From CAZFAP01 sp964516325 (GTDB taxonomy: Bacteria; Auribacterota; JABMQX01), in contig CAZFAP010000017.1 in the NCBI GenBank assembly GCA_964516325.1, forward strand, positions 1-42,500: 42,500 nt of DNA. The letters are read 5' to 3'. Position numbers and translations under genes: made by a program. This document shows, in pieces, positions 14,254 through 24,200 of the stretch. How positions within the stretch are numbered: position 1 is the first letter of the stretch; each line of letters opens with the position of its first letter. The notes below the pieces were generated by a model that was given only the letters and a program-made list of their open reading frames with translations, was not told the DNA's origin and did not search any database.

Positions 14254-15456
14254 ATGCTGAAGGGAATTAGGCCCAAAATCGCGTTTGTCGTCCCAAGATT
14301 TGATCCGGACCTTGCGGGCGGCGCCGAGGTTCTGGCGAAGAGCCTGGCCATTCGGCTTGTTCAGCGCGGTTACGCCGTGAGGGTCTTTACAACCTGCGCC
14401 CGAGACCATTTCACCTGGCAGAACTTTTATCCGCCGGGAGAATCTGAATCGAACGGCATTCGCGTGACGCGCTTCCTCGTGAACGAAAGCCGTGACATTT
14501 CTCGCTTCCTCGAAATCCAGGAGAAAATCGTCAAGTATCACGACCTCTCATTCGAGGAAGAGAAGGACTGGATCAGCCAGAGCGTCGTCAGCGACCCCCT
14601 GTTCAAGCATCTCGAGCAGAGCAGAAACAGTTTCGACCTGTTCCTCTTCGTGCCTTATCTGTTCGGCACGACGTACTGGGGCGCTCAGGTCGTCGCCGAA
14701 AAAGCCGTCCTGATCCCCTGCCTCCACGACGAGCCTTACGCGCATCTGCGAATCTTCAAAGAGCTGTTCGACAACGTCAAAGCCGTTATGTTCAACACTG
14801 AGGCGGAGAGGCGCCTCGGAAAAGAACTCTACGACCTCCCCGACAGGAAGACCTGCGTCGTGGGTATGGGGATGGAGCCCGCGGGCTCGTACAATTCCGA
14901 CGGCTTCAGAAAGAAGTTCCGGTTCTCGGAGCCGTTCATCCTCTACGCAGGGCGAAGAGAGGGCGGCAAGAACAGCGACTTGCTGGTCGAGTACTTCCGC
15001 GTCTTCAAGAGACACAATCGCTCGGACGTGAAGTTGGCGATGATGGGAACCGGCGCCCTTGACTTGCAGCCGGTTGACAAGAAATATGTCGTTGACCTCG
15101 GCTATTTGTCCGAGGAGGATAAGCGAGACGCCTTTGCCGCCGCGACCGTCTTCTGTCAGCCTTCGCTCAACGAGAGCCTTTCCATCGTGCTGATGGAAGC
15201 GTGGCTCGCGCAAACGCCGGTCCTCGTCAACGCGAAATGCTCCGTCACCGTCGAGCATTGCATCAAGAGCAATGGCGGCTTGTTCTTCGACACCTACCAC
15301 GAATTCGAGGAAATCCTGAATCTGCTCCTGACCAATCGCCGTCTCGCTCGCGCTCTCGGCAAGAACGGAGCGGACTATGTCCGAAAAGAGTACAATTGGC
15401 AAGCCGTCATCGGCAGATTCGAGGATGCATTAGCTAAATTCGGATTCGCCCGATAG
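14254..15456 (+). CDS. GT4-family glycosyltransferase
   Basis: 400 residues. The start at 14254 was taken because the GT-B N-terminal fold begins at once (PKIAFVVPRFDPDLAGGAEV); the upstream part of the frame to 14152 is repetitive and unlikely coding. The N-terminal half has LAGGAEVLAKSLAIRLVQRG and RVFTTCARDHFTW. The C-terminal half has ILYAGRREGGKNSDLLVEYF, LAMMGTG and the nucleotide-sugar region QPSLNESLSIVLMEAWLAQT, where the E-x7-E-type motif of GT4 enzymes sits. It transfers a sugar from a nucleotide donor, probably in polysaccharide or glycan assembly; donor and acceptor are unknown. No membrane segment. No other glycan gene lies beside it. Confidence 0.88.
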   Translation: MLKGIRPKIAFVVPRFDPDLAGGAEVLAKSLAIRLVQRGYAVRVFTTCARDHFTWQNFYPPGESESNGIRVTRFLVNESRDISRFLEIQEKIVKYHDLSFEEEKDWISQSVVSDPLFKHLEQSRNSFDLFLFVPYLFGTTYWGAQVVAEKAVLIPCLHDEPYAHLRIFKELFDNVKAVMFNTEAERRLGKELYDLPDRKTCVVGMGMEPAGSYNSDGFRKKFRFSEPFILYAGRREGGKNSDLLVEYFRVFKRHNRSDVKLAMMGTGALDLQPVDKKYVVDLGYLSEEDKRDAFAAATVFCQPSLNESLSIVLMEAWLAQTPVLVNAKCSVTVEHCIKSNGGLFFDTYHEFEEILNLLLTNRRLARALGKNGADYVRKEYNWQAVIGRFEDALAKFGFAR

Positions 15457-15526
15457 GTCATTGCGCACTGCTCGTCGCGCGACACGCCATCCGGTCCGAC
15501 AGAATTGAATAGGAGACCGAACGTAG

Positions 15527-17959
15527 GTGAAGTTACTTGATTTCATTCGCAAAGAAGTTCTGAGCGATAGGCAGATCGTTCATGCCCATACCATACCCTC
15601 GCGCCAGGGGCGATACTCCGACCTGACCGCCGCCATTGACCCCAGGATCGTCGCCGCTCTGAAAACCGCGGGCATTGAGAAGCTTTACTCCCACCAAGTC
15701 GAAGCAATGGACAACCTCCTCGCCGGGAGAAACGTCGCCATCGCCACGGGCACCGCGAGCGGAAAGAGCCTTTGCTACATGGTTCCGCTCCTCAACCAGC
15801 TTCTCCGGGACCCCTCCTCCACCGCGCTTCTGATTTATCCGACAAAGGCTCTCAGCCGAGACCAGCTCCGCATCATCCAGAAATTCCGTGAGGCGGAGCC
15901 TTCGATAGATTTGCGCGGCGGCGCCTACGATGGCGATACGCCGGAGGACCTCAGACGTAAGCTCCGCGACGAGGGGAACGTCATTCTCACCAACCCCGAT
16001 ATGCTTCACCAGGGCATCCTCCCCAACCATTCTCGTTGGAGCCGGTTCTTCTCCAACCTGAAATACGTCGTCATAGACGAGGTTCACATCTACCGCGGCA
16101 TATTCGGCTCCAATGTCGCCAACGTCGTCCGCCGCCTTAAGAGAATCGCGAGATATTACGGCTCCAAGCCCGTTTTCGTCTGCTCCAGCGCCACCATAAG
16201 CAATCCGTCGGAGCTTTCGGAAAAAATCATCGGCGAGCCGGTTGTCATAATTCGTGAAGACGGTTCTCCTCGCGGCCCGAAGAAATTCGCTCTTCTTAAT
16301 CCGCGCCTGATTAGCCCCGAAACAGGTGAAAGGATTGGCCCGATTAGCGAAGCCAAGCGCCTCATGACGGAACTGATTAAGAACCGCATTCAGACAATCG
16401 CCTTTGCGCGGACTCGCCTCAGCGCCGAAATCATCTACAGGTATTGCCAGGAGGAGCTTTCAAAAACCGGTTCTTCTCTGGCGAATGCCATAAAGGCTTA
16501 TCGGGCGGGCTACCTACCAAACGAGCGAAGGGAGATCGAAAGGGGACTCGCCACCGGAGACCTGCTCGGCGTCGCCAGTACCACCGCCCTCGAGCTGGGC
16601 ATAGACATCGGCGGGCTTGACGCCTGCCTCATCGTCGGTTACCCGGGAACCATTGCCAGCCTCTGGCAGCAAGCTGGACGCGCGGGAAGGGGAGACCAAC
16701 AATCCCTCGTCGTCCTCATCGCCCAGAACTCCCCCATAGACCAGTTCCTGATGAAGAACACCGAATACCTCTTCAAGCAATCTCCCGAGAACGCCGTCGT
16801 TGACCCTGACAATCCGCAACTCGCCCTTGCCCACCTCATGTGCGCGCTGTATGAGCTTCCCCTCCAACCCGACGAGCTGGAGCTGTTCGGTGAATATACC
16901 GGCACGCTGGTCAACGAGCTTCTCAACGACAATCTCGTGAAAGACATAAATGGCCAATACTCCTGGTCCAACACAAAATTCCCCGCTGCGGAAATCAACC
17001 TCCGCAGCATGAACAACGTCGTCTATACCATCATTGATACCTCCGCCGGAAGCAGAGCCATCGGGACCATTGACGAGAGCACCGCCTACCTCCAGGTTCA
17101 TCCCCGCGCCATCTACATCCACGACGCGGAGACCTATTTCGTCAACGAACTGGACATCCAGAAGAAGATTGCCTTCGTCGAGAAAAAGCCGGTTGATTAC
17201 TACACCATGGCGGTCTCGGAATCGAACATCAGGATTGATGCAAAGGAGGCGGAGAAGACCTGGCACAGGAGTCAGGTCTGCCTCGGCGACACGACGGTTA
17301 CGTCCGTCGTCACCATGTTTCGCAAAATCAAGTTCCACACAAGAGAAAGCCTCGGATTCGAGAGCCTCGACCTTCCTCCTCAGACTCTCGAGACCATCGC
17401 CTTCTGGCTCGTTCCCGACGAACGCGCCCTCGCCATGGTCAAGCAGTTCAACCGAATTCCCAAAGAGGGCCTGATCGGCATCGCCAACGTCGTCTCCGAA
17501 GTCATGTCGCTCCACGTCATGTGCGACACCATGGACATTGGAACCGTCGTCGAGTCCTCGAACATCGGACTCCCCACGCTTTTCGTCTATGACCGTTATC
17601 CGGGCGGAATGGGCTTTGCTGCAAGGGGCTACCACCTGATAGACCGCATCATGGAGGACACCCTGAAAGCCATCGAGCAGTGCGGATGCACCCAGGGCTG
17701 TCCGTCGTGCGTCGGCTCGCCAGTTCCGCCATTCGCCTTCACGAGCATAGACGCCGACACCCGCGGCACCATCCCCGATAAAGAAGCCGCCCTCATTCTC
17801 CTCCACGCCCTTTTGGAAAAGCCGCCGTACATCCCTCGACGCGCTCTGCCGGTCAGACCGTTCCTCCCCGACCAGCCCGCCCGCAAGTTGCCGGTGAAGC
17901 CCTTGCCCCCGAACCTCGAACAAAAAATCCGCAAACGCCTCAAAGGCTTCGGGAGATGA
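15527..17959 (+). CDS. mrfA: MrfA/YprA-type DEAD/DEAH-box helicase with C-terminal DUF1998 cysteine cluster
   Basis: 810 residues starting at GTG 15527, with AGGAG at 15511. SF2 helicase: Q-like region YSHQVEAM, Walker A ATGTASGKS (about 75-83), YPTKALSRDQL, TNPDMLH, the DEVH box VIDEVHIYRG, CSSATISNP, and in the second domain FARTRLSAE, YRAGYLPNERREIERGL, STTALELGIDIGGLDA and QQAGRAGRGDQ. The C-terminal part (DUF1998-like) has the four-cysteine set CGCTQGCPSC. B. subtilis MrfA unwinds DNA 3' to 5' and repairs mitomycin C damage; the same role is likely. Length is close to family norm (about 750). It is followed by a restriction-modification pair, but no functional tie is proven. Confidence 0.9.
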   Translation: MKLLDFIRKEVLSDRQIVHAHTIPSRQGRYSDLTAAIDPRIVAALKTAGIEKLYSHQVEAMDNLLAGRNVAIATGTASGKSLCYMVPLLNQLLRDPSSTALLIYPTKALSRDQLRIIQKFREAEPSIDLRGGAYDGDTPEDLRRKLRDEGNVILTNPDMLHQGILPNHSRWSRFFSNLKYVVIDEVHIYRGIFGSNVANVVRRLKRIARYYGSKPVFVCSSATISNPSELSEKIIGEPVVIIREDGSPRGPKKFALLNPRLISPETGERIGPISEAKRLMTELIKNRIQTIAFARTRLSAEIIYRYCQEELSKTGSSLANAIKAYRAGYLPNERREIERGLATGDLLGVASTTALELGIDIGGLDACLIVGYPGTIASLWQQAGRAGRGDQQSLVVLIAQNSPIDQFLMKNTEYLFKQSPENAVVDPDNPQLALAHLMCALYELPLQPDELELFGEYTGTLVNELLNDNLVKDINGQYSWSNTKFPAAEINLRSMNNVVYTIIDTSAGSRAIGTIDESTAYLQVHPRAIYIHDAETYFVNELDIQKKIAFVEKKPVDYYTMAVSESNIRIDAKEAEKTWHRSQVCLGDTTVTSVVTMFRKIKFHTRESLGFESLDLPPQTLETIAFWLVPDERALAMVKQFNRIPKEGLIGIANVVSEVMSLHVMCDTMDIGTVVESSNIGLPTLFVYDRYPGGMGFAARGYHLIDRIMEDTLKAIEQCGCTQGCPSCVGSPVPPFAFTSIDADTRGTIPDKEAALILLHALLEKPPYIPRRALPVRPFLPDQPARKLPVKPLPPNLEQKIRKRLKGFGR

Positions 17960-18035
17960 CGCCGGGATGAAGCACCACGTCCGCGTCGGTAGCGTCGGAG
18001 TCTGCTCAGAGGACAGCCGTTAACCGCGGGCCGCC

Positions 18036-18064
18036 TTGACGTGCTCCCGGCCCTTTGGTACAGT
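18036..18064 (+). promoter_or_regulatory. Sigma70-type promoter for the restriction-modification pair
   Basis: TTGACG at 18036-18041, 17-bp spacer, TACAGT at 18059-18064. Transcription would start near 18071, about 65 bases before the methyltransferase ATG. No controller-protein (C-box) palindrome is apparent. Confidence 0.55.
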
Positions 18065-18136
18065 GGCGCAGGAGTGTTTCGCGTTGTCTTGAGCATCACA
18101 ACTTAAGCCCAGCCCACAACTTGTAGACCGACGGAG

Positions 18137-19216
18137 ATGCCCACTCGCAAAAGTACGACTGAACAGCTAAGCCTTTTCCCAAGACTGACTGGCGGCTTCC
18201 CTTCGACCCGATACCAGGGTAGCAAGGCGAAACTGGCTGATTGGGTATGGGGGCAAATCGCGGACCTGGATTTCGTGACTTGCCTGGACGCTTTTGGTGG
18301 GACAGGTTCTGTCGCGTATCGCCTGAAACAGGCAGGCAAGCAGGTCACGTACAATGACGTGCTCCGGTTCAATTATTACTTCGGGCTGGCACTGATTGAG
18401 AATAGCCTTGTCCGCCTCGGTGCCCAAGAAGTCGAATGGATCCTGCAGAGGCACTCCGACATCGTATACCCGCGTTTCGTACAAGATACCTTCCGCGACA
18501 TCTACTTCACCGAGGAAGAAAATATCTGGATTGACCAGACGATCGCCAACATTCGCAAGCTCGGCGACCCGTACAAGTTCGCCATTGCCTTCTTTGCCTT
18601 GTGTCAGGCCTGCATCATCAAACGGCCCTACAATCTCTTCCACCGGAAGAACCTTTACATTCGCTTCGCGGAGGTTGATCGCTCTTTCGGAAACAAGACC
18701 ACGTGGGACAGACCCTCCGACGATTGGTTTCGCGCCTTCGTGTCGGAGGCTAACGGGGCCGTGTTTGACAACGGCCGCGAGAACTGCGCGCTGAACCTCG
18801 ACGCCCTCCAAGTTCCTGGGGAGTTTGATCTGGTGTACGTGGATACGCCGTACATTTCCAGCCGGGGCATAGCGGTCGACTACCTGAGCTTTTACCATTT
18901 CTTAGAGGGCCTGACCGTGTACGACGAGTGGGACACTCACATAGACCACAGGTCAAAACACCGGCCCTTCAACTCCCGATCCAGTGAATGGACGGACACG
19001 GGCCGAATTAGCTTGGCCTTCGACCGGCTGTTCTCTCGATACCGCAGCAGTATCATCGTAGTATCGTACCGCAGCGACGGCATCCCTTCCGAGTCACAAC
19101 TGGTATCCTTGCTTAGAAAGCACAAGCGCCACGTCCGCGTCGAACACTTTGGCCCCTATAAGTACGTGCTATCCAGAAACTCGCGATCAAAGGAGATTCT
19201 GCTTATTGGCACGTAG
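18137..19216 (+). CDS. DNA adenine N6-methyltransferase (D12 class) of a type II restriction-modification system
   Basis: 359 residues. Methylates adenine in the recognition site of the neighbouring nuclease. The start region TRYQGSKAKLADWVW is the usual K/R-Y-x-G-(S/G)-K entry of D12/Dam-like enzymes. Motif I is LDAFGGTGSVAYRLKQAG (D51 to G57), and motif IV reads VDTPY at 235-239 where DPPY is canonical. Order I then IV makes it alpha class. It is longer than M.EcoRV (about 300) and not obviously close to it. The only ribosome-binding match (GGAG) abuts the ATG, so translation may be weak or the start slightly different. The nuclease gene follows 21 bases on. Specificity is inferred from the EcoRV-like nuclease: likely the first A of GATATC. 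Confidence 0.87.
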   Translation: MPTRKSTTEQLSLFPRLTGGFPSTRYQGSKAKLADWVWGQIADLDFVTCLDAFGGTGSVAYRLKQAGKQVTYNDVLRFNYYFGLALIENSLVRLGAQEVEWILQRHSDIVYPRFVQDTFRDIYFTEEENIWIDQTIANIRKLGDPYKFAIAFFALCQACIIKRPYNLFHRKNLYIRFAEVDRSFGNKTTWDRPSDDWFRAFVSEANGAVFDNGRENCALNLDALQVPGEFDLVYVDTPYISSRGIAVDYLSFYHFLEGLTVYDEWDTHIDHRSKHRPFNSRSSEWTDTGRISLAFDRLFSRYRSSIIVVSYRSDGIPSESQLVSLLRKHKRHVRVEHFGPYKYVLSRNSRSKEILLIGT

Positions 19217-19237
19217 GCGCGAGGAAGAGGCGAAGTA

Positions 19238-20026
19238 ATGAAGGTAGAGGCGTTCAGAGAGACCCTGTTGGGACATTTCGAGAATCTCAGAGGCTCCCTC
19301 AGTACAGACACCGGGGACTGGGTTGTCAAGGGGTTCATAGACGTATACCGGAATATCTACACCATATCGGTCGACACAAAAGTCATCTCCAAAATAATTG
19401 AGCTGATCTTGTTCCCGGTCATCTCAAGGTTCGCGGCGGAGAATGACTATAAAATGGTCCTGAGCGAATATCAAAATCATTACCCGGATATCATCTTCAT
19501 TGCGCGCGACGATAGCAAAATCGCAGTGGACCTCAAGAGCACGTACCGCACTGGTGAAGGGACCGTGAACGGGTTCACTCTTGGGGCCTTCACTGGGTAC
19601 TTTCGGCAGCGCAAATCCGCCAAGAACATCACATTCCCGTATGAGCAATACGCCGCGCACTTTGTTTTGGGAACCATTTACAGCCGCAGCGAAGAGGCCC
19701 TCGATGAGCGTCGCGTCTACAAGCTCGACCAGCTCCACGACATCGTTTCGGCCGTTAAGGATTTCGCGTTTCTGCTCCAAGAGAAGTGGAGAATCGCCGG
19801 AGAGCGCCCGGGGAGTGGCAACACAAAAAACATAGGCTCAGTGAGGGACGTTGAATCGCTCGTTAAGGGCACAGGGCCGTTCGCCCCTTGCGGCCTTGAG
19901 GTCTTCGACGATTACTGGATGAACTACCTCACGGCAGACATGGCAAGGGCGATCGACTCCGAGGTGCCCTACCGGAACCTCGCGGAGTACTGGCGGTGGC
20001 GCGATCGTGCTCGACCCAGGCGGTAG
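19238..20026 (+). CDS. EcoRV-like type II restriction endonuclease (predicted GATATC)
   Basis: 262 residues against 245 for R.EcoRV. Similarity to EcoRV from memory is high over the whole length. QNHYPD then AVDLKSTY matches QNHYPDF and AIDIKTTY; FTLGAFTGYFR matches FTLGGYTSFIR. KNITFPYEQYAAHFVLGTIYSR matches KNIVYPFDQYIAHWIIGYVYTR, and EKWRIAGERPGSGNTKNIGS matches DKWVIAGDLAGSGNTTNIGS. Catalytic E45, D74, D90 and K92 correspond to E55, D84, D98 and K100. The recognition loop GSGNT (192-196) is preserved, so blunt cutting at GATATC is predicted. Cytoplasmic homodimer, Mg2+ dependent. Gene order is methylase then nuclease in tandem, unlike the divergent EcoRV locus. The gene looks intact. Confidence 0.92.
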   Translation: MKVEAFRETLLGHFENLRGSLSTDTGDWVVKGFIDVYRNIYTISVDTKVISKIIELILFPVISRFAAENDYKMVLSEYQNHYPDIIFIARDDSKIAVDLKSTYRTGEGTVNGFTLGAFTGYFRQRKSAKNITFPYEQYAAHFVLGTIYSRSEEALDERRVYKLDQLHDIVSAVKDFAFLLQEKWRIAGERPGSGNTKNIGSVRDVESLVKGTGPFAPCGLEVFDDYWMNYLTADMARAIDSEVPYRNLAEYWRWRDRARPRR

Positions 20027-20206
20027 CGTCGGTGTCATGCCGCGGTAATCGGGCTCCAAGCTCCTGGATATCCGGGCACACGCATGCGATAGCCAGGAGT
20101 ATCGCTATCGCAGTCCGGGTGGGCCCCGAACGGAACTCCGGATCGGGGCGTGTGTGAGTCAGACACCTCAGTGATCGTGCTGCACCTACAGATAGGAGCG
20201 AAGGAT

Positions 20207-21124
20207 ATGAGACTCGTCACGAGCGTGGAAGGCCCCGAAAGGAGAGCGGGACTCATAGTCGAGGACGTTGTGGTTGATATAGAGAGAGCCTGCGCGGAGC
20301 GTCGACCGCGAGCCGTCGGAAAAAAGCGGCTTCCCGCCACCGTTAAGCAAGTCCTCGAAGAAGGGGAAGAGGCGCTGGAGGCGTGCCGTCGTCTTGAGTC
20401 GTATGTCTCCGATCTGTCAGCGGAAAGGCGCCCGGAGCAATTCTGCGTTCCCCTGCAAGACGTGGAACTCGCTCCGCCCATTCCCGACCCGCAGAAAATC
20501 ATCTGCATTGGGCTGAATTATCGAGACCATTGCGAGGAGCAGAAGAAACCGCTGCCTGAGAAGCCAATCATGTTCGCCAAATTCCCGACGGCGCTCATCG
20601 GATGCAACGAACCCATCGTCAAGCCGCCGCTCACCAATCAGCTCGACTACGAGGCGGAGTTGGCGGTCGTCATCGGAAGGAAAGGCAAGAACATCCCGGA
20701 GGAGGATGCCCTTGCTTACGTTGCCGGCTACACGATCATGAACGATGTTACCGCAAGAGACGTCCAGGTCTCCGACGGGCAATGGGTTCGCGCGAAGAGC
20801 TTCGATACCTTTGCTCCCGCCGGTCCCTATCTCGTCACGAGGGACGAGGTCCCCGACCCGCAGAATCTCAACATGCGATTGACGGTGAACGGAGAAGTGC
20901 GCCAAACCTCGAACACCTCCAACATGGTTTTCTCCGTCGCCTTCCTTGTCTCGTACATATCGCAGGTCTGCACCCTCTTGCCCGGCGACATGATTTCGAC
21001 CGGCACGCCCGGCGGTGTCGGAGTCTTCCGCAAGCCGCCAGTCTTCCTCCAAGACGGGGACATCGTCTCAGTGGAGATCGAGAAACTGGGAACGTTGACG
21101 AATGGTGTCGTCGAGGCGAGGTGA
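20207..21124 (+). CDS. Fumarylacetoacetate hydrolase (FAH) family protein
   Basis: 305 residues; start chosen at 20207 because AGGAGCGAAGG lies just upstream and the N-terminal domain begins MRLVTSVEGPERRAGLIVED. The catalytic FAH domain starts at about residue 96 (KIICIGLNYRDHCEEQKKPL). It has KPIMFAKFPTALIGCNEPIV, the metal-binding LDYEAELAVVIGRKGKNI, YVAGYTIMNDVTARDVQ, WVRAKSFDTFAPAGPYLV and GDMISTGTPGGVG. The family includes 2-keto-3-deoxy-sugar-acid dehydratases/hydrolases, acylpyruvases and oxaloacetate decarboxylases; it cleaves or decarboxylates beta-diketo or 2-keto acids with a divalent metal. In this sugar-degrading context a 2-keto-3-deoxy sugar acid is a reasonable guess but not shown. 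The 180 bases before it hold no gene. Confidence 0.9.
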   Translation: MRLVTSVEGPERRAGLIVEDVVVDIERACAERRPRAVGKKRLPATVKQVLEEGEEALEACRRLESYVSDLSAERRPEQFCVPLQDVELAPPIPDPQKIICIGLNYRDHCEEQKKPLPEKPIMFAKFPTALIGCNEPIVKPPLTNQLDYEAELAVVIGRKGKNIPEEDALAYVAGYTIMNDVTARDVQVSDGQWVRAKSFDTFAPAGPYLVTRDEVPDPQNLNMRLTVNGEVRQTSNTSNMVFSVAFLVSYISQVCTLLPGDMISTGTPGGVGVFRKPPVFLQDGDIVSVEIEKLGTLTNGVVEAR

Positions 21125-21127
21125 TTT

Positions 21128-21143
21128 GCCCTTCCCGAAGGGC
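21128..21143. terminator. Short hairpin between convergent genes
   Basis: GCCCTT (21128-21133) and AAGGGC (21138-21143) form a perfect six-pair stem around CCCG, four bases after the FAH stop and facing the end of addB. No T-run follows on either strand, so it is at best a weak or factor-assisted terminator. Confidence 0.35.
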
Positions 21144-21245
21144 GCTGGAAGGGAGATGGACCAGGGCAATCGCCCGGCAAAACTCTTGCGCGCCATCCGC
21201 AGAGCTACTCGAGTCACGAGGGTGCGTCCGGGCGTGGCCGAATCT

Positions 21246-24200
21246 TCATTCGGTGGATTGTGCGTCGTTCGCGGAGATGGGCGCGATGCCATCGGGGGGG
21301 TGCCGCTGCTCGCTTGTTCGGCAGACAGAGCTGAACGGACACGTCCGGCATCCCTTTGGGTCGGCTGGATTCACGCTGATGTCCCCGTCGAGGATTCGGC
21401 GAACGTAGTCGGCAGCCTGTCGTGCATTCAAGTCCATCAGCTCGCCGATTTCCTCATAAGACGACCTGTCTGACCGTGACACATCTCCCTTTCCCGACAC
21501 CCGGTGTTCTTCCTCTGCCCCGAAGATTCCCCGCTTCCTGCCGCCCGAGATCGAGTAGTAGAAGGCGCCCGCGGGCTTGATGCCGAACAGGTCCCTCAGA
21601 GCCAGCATGTAGATGCCCGGTTGAAGAACCGTCCCCCGGCTCAGGTCGGCTTTTGCCGTCTTGTCGCTCCTCTTATAGTCGAGGACGACGCCAAACCTTC
21701 CCTCCGTCTGCTCAAACAGGTCAACCCGGTCCATGCGCCCGGAAATCCGGACCTCGGGCGGGTTCTCCGTCGCTAGCGACAGATATTTCGGGGTGGAGTG
21801 CGGGTCGGCGCTGTCGGGGCTTTTCCCTCGGCCAAAAGACAGCTCAAAATACGTCGGACGAGTCGAGTTCGTTCCCTCATTCTCAATCTCCTTCACGAGG
21901 AACTGTTCGAGCCTCGCCTTGATTGCCCGTCGCCGAACTTCCATGCGCGGCGTCCGGAAAAGCCGCGAGTAATGAGGATTGATGAATTCCTCGACGAGGA
22001 AACCAACCCTCCGGATCAGCTCCTCTCCGGAAATGCTCTCGATTCCACGTCGCCCGCCACAGCGCCCCTGCTCAGGCTGACCGTCCCCCTCACCGTAGAT
22101 TTCCTTGTACAGTTTCGCGAGCACCTCGTGGTAGAGGATTCCTTCCTCCCTCTGCTTGAACTCGAAACGACGCGGCTCCTCTAATCGCAGCCGGTATTGA
22201 CAGAAGTGCCGGAACGGGCACTCGGCGAACGTCTCCAGCTCCGACACGCTCGTCGTGTAAGGCTCCGTTTGCGCCCACGCGCCGCGCACCTCGTCGGATA
22301 ATCGCCGTTGCGTTGCGGGCTGTTCATGGAGCATGTCACCGGGGCGAATTGCGCCCAACCTCACCAGCTCGTTGTACGCCATAGCTGCGAGAGCCTGAGA
22401 CTCGTCCAGCACGTCAGGTTCTCCGCTCGGTTTCTGCGAGAGGTGGTGTGCGATGAACGACCGCAACTGCTTCTCGTCAGTAACATCTTCGAGAGAATGC
22501 ACGACCCTGGCGCCGGGCGTTGTTTCCTCGCTCTCGTCCCTCAAGTCAGAAAAAAGCCTGGTCACCTCATCGAGGTAATGCGAGCGGGCGAGCTCGTCCC
22601 CTTTTCCGTCTGTGGGAGGGAATGTCAGGATCAGCCTCTGCGCAGCCCGCGACGCGGCCATGTAGAAAAAGAATCTCTCGCCGAGGGAGAGAGGAGACCG
22701 CTCCGCGAGAATCGTTTTTCCACGACGTTTGATAAGTCGTCGTTCATGGTCCTTGAAGAAAGGCTCGTTGGCTATCTCCCTCGGAAACCAGCCCTCGCAC
22801 AGGCCGCAGACGAAGACCACCGCCGCCGGTCGCGGTGCGCCCCCCACAATGGAGGTTACTCGGACGCTGTTTAGACTTGGCGCCGCAGTGGCAGCAGGCA
22901 TCCGCTGCAACCCCCGCTCTAACATCTCCAGGAACGTCGCGTAGTCTCCCTGCCGAACCCCCATCGTACGGGCATATTCGCACATTGTGTCAAGCAACGA
23001 CGCGAGAGGCCCGAAAGAACGACACTCTGAAGAGGACAGGCCAACCTCGGAGCGTCGAGTGCTCCTGGGTGTCTCCCCGCTCCTCCCTTCCGTCGTCCGG
23101 GGGCGCAGCAACCCGAGTTCGCTTATGACCCGGAATACGAAATCTCGAAATTCGTCCGCGGAGGTGACGCGGCCAGCGTCTGCGCGCAGTCTGTCAATCG
23201 CTTCGAGGAAGCGGCCTTTGTGCTCGTTCAGACGGCTGACGTCCACAGTTCCGCGCTTTGTGTCCGTCCAGCTCTGTCGGAACTGCTCCTCCTCGTTGAA
23301 GCCAAATTCATTCGCATAATTCTCGATGGCTGCGGCAACATCCCCATCTGTGCTCGCATACGAGTTCTTTAGCACGCCGAGAACTTTACCGAACTGGAAG
23401 GCCTCGTGCAGGAGCTCAAGCGCCGAGACCACCGCTCGGGTAAACGGTTCCTCCGCGAGAGGAGGCGACGTCCCGACAGAAAACGGTATCCGCCGCTCTC
23501 CGAAAACCTCGCAAACGAGACGGAAGTACTCCCCCACATCCCTCAGGATGACCATGAACTCGCCGTAATCCAATCCTTGTTCCGCTCGGATTTTCTCAAT
23601 CTCGCGTGCAACAGTCTCAACTTCCTGGTGCGGGTCGGCGCAGGGCGTGATGAAAATGGTCGGTGCAGCGGGGAGTTGGGTTTCCGCGTCGCCAAACAGC
23701 CCCCTTTCCAGGTGAACCAGTTCCCGTGAACCGCGGAGATCGCCCCCGAAAACGATCTCCCCTGATGTGCACAGCTTCTTGAGCATCTTGCGGGTCTCTT
23801 CGACGAACCCGAATACCTCCGGCCGTCCCTCTTCATAGCAAAGAGTGATATACGTCTCGCCGACTCGCCTGGCGAGAAGCCCGAGAATCTCCAGCTCTAC
23901 AGGTGTGTACGTGGCAAAACCATCAACGATAAACGTCTCGACCGACGAGAGAACCGGGGGATTCGCCCCCAGAACCTCCGCCGCCATCCACTGAAGCCCG
24001 TCGCCGTCGTAAATGCCCCGCTTCTTCAGCTCCTGCTGAAAAGCGCTGTACATCGCGTGCAGCTCCGTTGTCCTTTCGCTTGCGACGCCCCCGCGTCCCG
24101 TCGCTGCTTGGCATGCTTCGAGAAAATCTTGCGGCGGAATCATCCCCCGCTTGAGCTCTGCGATAAACTCGCCAACCACATCCGCAAATCCTTCGTAATC

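Noticed and set aside
16514..17923. Minus-strand ORF of 469 codons opposite the MrfA-type helicase
   Set aside because: The sense frame has all helicase motifs; the antisense product has no motif, no ribosome-binding site and shadow-like composition.
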